10,347 nt of DNA from Bacteroidota bacterium (GTDB taxonomy: Bacteria; Bacteroidota; Bacteroidia; Bacteroidales; UBA1556): the NCBI GenBank assembly GCA_003648395.1, contig QMPB01000102.1, positions 1 to 10,347 of the forward strand, given 5' to 3'. Position numbers and translations under genes: made by a program. This document shows, piece after piece, positions 7,215 through 10,347 of the stretch. The notes under the pieces are model-generated. The model was not told the DNA's origin and did no database searches. It worked only from the letters and a program-made list of their open reading frames with translations. Each line of letters begins with the position of its first letter. Position 1 is the stretch's first letter.

Positions 7215-8411
7215 TTACAAACCCAACTTCTTTTTGATATCCTTAGGAAGAGCATCTTTATGAATTACTATATCCATAGTTTTATACTCTACAAAAGCTT
7301 TTGATGCATAAAAGTAACCATCATATTTTTGGTCAACACCCCATGAGTTTTTGATTTTATAGTAGAGGTTACCATTTTGATCTTTAGCAATGCCTACAAT
7401 GTGCATTCCGTGGTCATCAGTTGTTTGGTAGTTATCATAAGCCATTTGTCTAACTTCTTGAGTAATTTCTTTCTCTTGAGCAGGACCTTCTGCAGAAAGC
7501 AAACCTTCTTTGATTTCTTTAGCACTTTTGTCTTCCCATTTAGCTTGCTCTAAATCTGATAAGTTTTTAATATCAGTTTCAGGAACTACAGCATAACCAT
7601 TGCTCCATTTAAAACCTTTTTCGCTAACATCAGCAGCCCAAGCTACAGTCATATCATTCTCAATAGCATTGTCAATAACTTGCATAAGTTCATTTAAAGG
7701 CAGGTTATAACTTAAATCTAAAGCCCAGTTGTCAGGTACTTCCACAGCAAACTCTTCGTAAAATGGGTGGTGAGAATATGAAGTAAGGAAAACATAATCG
7801 TCATAATCAAACTCCATAATATTATCAGCAAAAGCACGTGGTGTAACTTTCTTTCCATCATACTCAAAGTCTTCAGGAATTGGGCCTAAATATGTGTTTA
7901 TAGTTGCTTTAATAGCAGTTGGCCAAACTGGTGTCAATGTTCTGTTTTTGTCTTTTATTACAGATTGTACCATTGCTAAAAGCATTGCATCCATTTCGCC
8001 ATGAACATGGTTTTCTGTCCCGTAATTAAGTCCATTATAAGCTTCTTCAGTAGTCATTCCATATTCTTTAATCACATGAAAAACATCGCCAAAACCAGCA
8101 CCTGCACCATAGTTAAGGTTTCCGTGCATACGTACATATTGAATTGATTTATCGTAATAAGTATGGTGTACAGCAAACATTTCTGATAAGTCAATATCTC
8201 CTTTGCCAGTACGCATTAATTCTGCTTCGATAAAGCTAATTGCACTAAAACTCCAACAAGTACCTGAGCGATATTGGCTCTTTACCGATGTGTGAGGAAT
8301 TACTTTTGTATCCGTAAATACATATCCTTCTTGTTTTTCTTTTACCTCATCTTGAGCAATAGCTCCAAGGCTTATTAGCATTACTAATGCTAAAGTTAAT
8401 AATTTGTTCAT
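7215..8411 (-). CDS. Secreted bleomycin-hydrolase-like cysteine peptidase (family C1B)
   Basis: A 398-residue papain-fold peptidase. The signal peptide MNKLLTLALVMLISLGAIA|Q predicts export, unlike the cytosolic PepC/bleomycin hydrolases. Catalytic residues are all present: oxyanion Q46 (SQYRSG), C52 in SGTCWSFS, H337 in DDHGMHIVG and N355 in KNSWG. The stretch RQMAYDNYQTTDDHGMH is characteristic of the C1B branch. The mature enzyme starts almost directly at the papain domain (about residue 30) with no inhibitory pro-domain, as in bleomycin hydrolases, which self-limit as hexamers with the C-terminus in the active-site cleft. The likely role is aminopeptidase or peptide trimming in the periplasm or outside the cell. 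It lies 47 bp downstream of the ChaN-like gene on the same strand with no terminator between. A TATATTTG box overlapping the gap may add a private promoter. Codon use and base composition look like the neighbours. Confidence 0.9.
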   Translation of the reverse strand: MNKLLTLALVMLISLGAIAQDEVKEKQEGYVFTDTKVIPHTSVKSQYRSGTCWSFSAISFIEAELMRTGKGDIDLSEMFAVHHTYYDKSIQYVRMHGNLNYGAGAGFGDVFHVIKEYGMTTEEAYNGLNYGTENHVHGEMDAMLLAMVQSVIKDKNRTLTPVWPTAIKATINTYLGPIPEDFEYDGKKVTPRAFADNIMEFDYDDYVFLTSYSHHPFYEEFAVEVPDNWALDLSYNLPLNELMQVIDNAIENDMTVAWAADVSEKGFKWSNGYAVVPETDIKNLSDLEQAKWEDKSAKEIKEGLLSAEGPAQEKEITQEVRQMAYDNYQTTDDHGMHIVGIAKDQNGNLYYKIKNSWGVDQKYDGYFYASKAFVEYKTMDIVIHKDALPKDIKKKLGL

Positions 8412-8449
8412 TTTATTTTGGGGTTATAATTAATAATTTATTCAATTTG

Positions 8450-8457
8450 CAAATATA
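8450..8457 (-). promoter_or_regulatory. Putative -7 element TATATTTG for the peptidase gene
   Basis: On the minus strand the octamer matches TAnnTTTG exactly, 38 bp before the ATG at 8411 and immediately after the ChaN-like stop. It overlaps a 10-bp palindrome, ATTTGCAAAT (8445-8454). A TTG exists at 8487-8485, but its spacing (27 bp) is longer than usual, so this is a one-box prediction. Confidence 0.4.
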
Positions 8458-8458
8458 A

Positions 8459-9328
8459 TTAATATGTAGTGGTCATATCTTCATCAACAGCAATTATAAA
8501 ATCTGCACTCATCTGAGTTTCCTCACTTATGGTATCAATATTTTCTTGAGATACAGTAGTAATGGTTGCTATTTTAAGTTCTGGATTTGCCTTTTTTAGA
8601 TATAATATTATGCTTTCATAATTATCAGAATGGTAGGCTCCATTAAAATGGTAAAAATGTTTTCCTTCTGTCCAATTTTTAAGAATAAAATGAGCCATTG
8701 TCGCATCCTTTAATGCTTGCGCTTTTACAATATTCGTCATTCTAGCACTTTTGTGACCACCCATTGCAGCAATCATTCCTGTATAACAAGCCGCGTTCTC
8801 AAAATAGTGAATAGGTAGTGGTGCAATATATTGCTTTGCTTCATCACTAAGTGAGTCGAGTGCATTCAAGCTACCTTTATTCACAATTGCAGCATATCTA
8901 CGAGGCACGTTTGTAGCTATCATTGGAATATGGTTCTTTTGTGCAAACTTAAGTATTGGAGCATAATCAGTTTTCTCATTAGGCCATAAACGAGCTTGGT
9001 CTTCAAAATATTTATATTTTACTGCTCCCGATAAATACTCATCAATAATTAATTGTTGATCAGCTTCGTACATCTCAGCACCCATCACAAAGCTATCTCC
9101 ATGCTTTTGAAATAAGGCTTTAGCAACTTCAAACTCTAACCAATGCGAAATAGAATTATTATGTAGCTCGCCAAAGAAAACAATGTCAGCTTCACTTAAT
9201 TTATCAATTACTTTATCAAACTTTTGAACCTTAGCTTTTTTGTTAAAAATATTATAAGGTTTTAGATCTGAGGTCATTGCCATTATTACAGCTGATGTAA
9301 TTAGAAGTATTATAAATTTAAATTTCAT
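8459..9328 (-). CDS. ChaN-like (DUF399) envelope protein
   Basis: A 289-residue protein of the ChaN family, known from Campylobacter as an iron-regulated haem-binding lipoprotein. Recognisable blocks are VFFGELHNN (50-58, with E54 and H56), GAEMYEADQQ (83-92), NVPRRYA (140-146), QALKDATMA (204-212) and FNGAYHSDN (228-236, H233). These acidic and His residues cluster in the family's presumed active or ligand site. The N-terminus is a hydrophobic signal (residues 4-18), but there is no lipobox and no cysteine before C181, so this copy should be a soluble periplasmic or anchored protein, not a lipoprotein. The start at 9328 gives the full signal sequence. Upstream is the terminator of the surface-protein gene; a near-consensus TACTTTTA lies about 30 bp before the start. 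The peptidase gene follows after 47 bp, probably in the same transcript. No haem uptake or TonB gene is present to support an iron role. Confidence 0.8.
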   Translation of the reverse strand: MKFKFIILLITSAVIMAMTSDLKPYNIFNKKAKVQKFDKVIDKLSEADIVFFGELHNNSISHWLEFEVAKALFQKHGDSFVMGAEMYEADQQLIIDEYLSGAVKYKYFEDQARLWPNEKTDYAPILKFAQKNHIPMIATNVPRRYAAIVNKGSLNALDSLSDEAKQYIAPLPIHYFENAACYTGMIAAMGGHKSARMTNIVKAQALKDATMAHFILKNWTEGKHFYHFNGAYHSDNYESIILYLKKANPELKIATITTVSQENIDTISEETQMSADFIIAVDEDMTTTY

Positions 9329-9368
9329 GTGTATAATTTTTTAATTAATAAGAATGGTAAAAGTATAA

Positions 9369-9403
9369 AAAAAAGGCTGATAATATTATTATCAGCCTTT
9401 TTT
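9369..9403 (-). terminator. Strong terminator of the surface-protein gene
   Basis: A 16-bp perfect stem: six A's plus GGCTGATAAT (9369-9384), a 3-nt loop att (9385-9387), then ATTATCAGCC plus six T's (9388-9403). On the minus strand it is followed by eight T's and sits about 20 bp after the stop at 9423. It isolates the surface-protein gene from the ChaN-peptidase pair. Confidence 0.9.
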
Positions 9404-9422
9404 ATTATTTGTCATCAGTGTT

Positions 9423-10347
9423 TTATTTTCTTAGAATAGTAACAGTACCATTCATCTCAGTTTCTTTACCATCAGCTAAGAAAAGGTTCCAGTAATAAAC
9501 ACCATCAGTTAGGTCTTCACCGTCCCATTCGTTTTGGTAATTATTGCTTTCGTATACTTTCTTACCCCATCGGTTATAAATGATTAGTGTAGAGTTAGGA
9601 AAAGCGTTAAAGAATGGTGGAGCACCATCGCCAGTAAGCATTATTCTAAATTGGTCATTCATACCATCTCCATTAGGAGTAATAATATTAGGAACATCTA
9701 CTTCACAATTAATTGCTGTAACAGTTACTTTGTCTTCGCAACCATTAACATTAAGTGATAGTTCATAATCACCCATTTCATTCTGCATAAAGAAGAAGAA
9801 ATCTGTTGACGATACTTGCGAGCCGTCCTGCTTCCATAAATAATTATATACAAAGCCTGATGGAGGGATTGGCCCTCTAAATCTAACTCTTTGGTATGTA
9901 CATACATCTTGATCTCCTGCAGCCCAATCAGAACCTGGCATTGGCTCGTCTTCTACTGCTTGGTAAGGAATCCCTTCAATAATTGTATTTTGATCTATTA
10001 CAGTTATATCTCCAGAAGTAGAACATTTTACACTTGAACTGATAGTTGGATGCGATACAGAAACAGAATAATTTCCTGATATGCTTACATCTATTGTTCT
10101 ATCATTACTTCCTGTAGACCATTCAAATACCATATCCGCATCTATAGTTGGGTATTCTTTATCTACGTCAATAGTGAATGGAGAATCTGAAGCCCATAAG
10201 CATGTATCAATGATTGGCTCAGGTCCAGTAATAGAATATATTTTAAAAGTATCATTATCAACACATCTAGTATTACTACCACCATCTACATATAGATAGT
10301 ATATTCCTGTATTCTCAAATGTATGAGTTTGACTTGTTCCTAAAGAA
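9423..10347 (-). CDS. Large surface protein with type IX (type B) sorting domain, 5'-truncated by the window
   Basis: The minus-strand frame is open from the stop at 9423 to the window edge, showing 307 residues; the first visible Met (codon at 10133) is internal, because the frame reads through it into similar sequence (YYLYVDGGSNTRCVD and onward). The last 90 residues (9426-9695) are the gliding-motility-associated C-terminal domain used as a type B type IX secretion signal: VPNIITPNGDGMNDQF, IIYNRWGKKVYES, WDGEDLTDGVYYWNL and a basic end, TILRK. Upstream are Ig/PKD-like modules (FEWSTGSNDRTIDVS, NYSVSVS; YLWKQDGS, GDYELSLNVNGCED), typical of large adhesins and SprB-type or other cell-surface proteins. 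The product should cross the outer membrane by the T9SS and remain attached or be released. Full length, N-terminal domains and ligand are outside the window. Confidence 0.9.
   Translation of the reverse strand, partial: SLGTSQTHTFENTGIYYLYVDGGSNTRCVDNDTFKIYSITGPEPIIDTCLWASDSPFTIDVDKEYPTIDADMVFEWSTGSNDRTIDVSISGNYSVSVSHPTISSSVKCSTSGDITVIDQNTIIEGIPYQAVEDEPMPGSDWAAGDQDVCTYQRVRFRGPIPPSGFVYNYLWKQDGSQVSSTDFFFFMQNEMGDYELSLNVNGCEDKVTVTAINCEVDVPNIITPNGDGMNDQFRIMLTGDGAPPFFNAFPNSTLIIYNRWGKKVYESNNYQNEWDGEDLTDGVYYWNLFLADGKETEMNGTVTILRK

Noticed and set aside
8445..8454. Palindrome ATTTGCAAAT as an operator
   Set aside because: A single 10-bp palindrome with no second copy and no regulator nearby; kept only as a note on the promoter entry.

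Overview
The window is AT-rich and comes from a Bacteroidota (Bacteroidetes) chromosome. The evidence is a type IX secretion (type B) C-terminal sorting domain, an Omp28-family lipoprotein next to a DUF6029-like barrel, signal peptides with Gln at +1 of the likely cleavage site, promoter-like TAnnTTTG boxes, and A/T-rich leaders without clear Shine-Dalgarno sequences. Placement below phylum is not supported by what can be read here. No rRNA, tRNA, CRISPR array, transposase or phage gene was seen.

Layout. Positions 1-581 hold no convincing gene, but include a small 9-bp tandem repeat and, just before the first gene, a -7-like box. The plus strand carries a TlpA-like thioredoxin (582-1094), a hairpin terminator, then an apparent two-gene unit: a DUF6029-like outer-membrane barrel (1164-2813) and an Omp28-like thioredoxin-fold lipoprotein (2832-3701), closed by a strong terminator. 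Next come a patatin-POTRA-barrel protein (3807-6110, type Vd autotransporter architecture) and a cytoplasmic aldose-1-epimerase-like mutarotase (6265-7107). A bidirectional terminator (7111-7143) separates these from the minus-strand genes: a secreted bleomycin-hydrolase-like cysteine peptidase (7215-8411), a ChaN-like protein (8459-9328), a terminator (9369-9403), and the C-terminal part of a large type IX-secreted surface protein that runs off the right edge (9423-10347).

Function. Almost everything here is exported: two thioredoxin-fold proteins, two outer-membrane barrels, a periplasmic or secreted protease, a ChaN-like protein and a surface protein. The most coherent group is the first three genes. 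Each of these proteins has only one cysteine pair (CKPC, CVGGVC and CVNC), apart from the lipidated Cys of the Omp28-like protein. This suggests a small envelope thiol-redox module acting on an outer-membrane barrel. That role is an inference from composition and gene order, not an established pathway.
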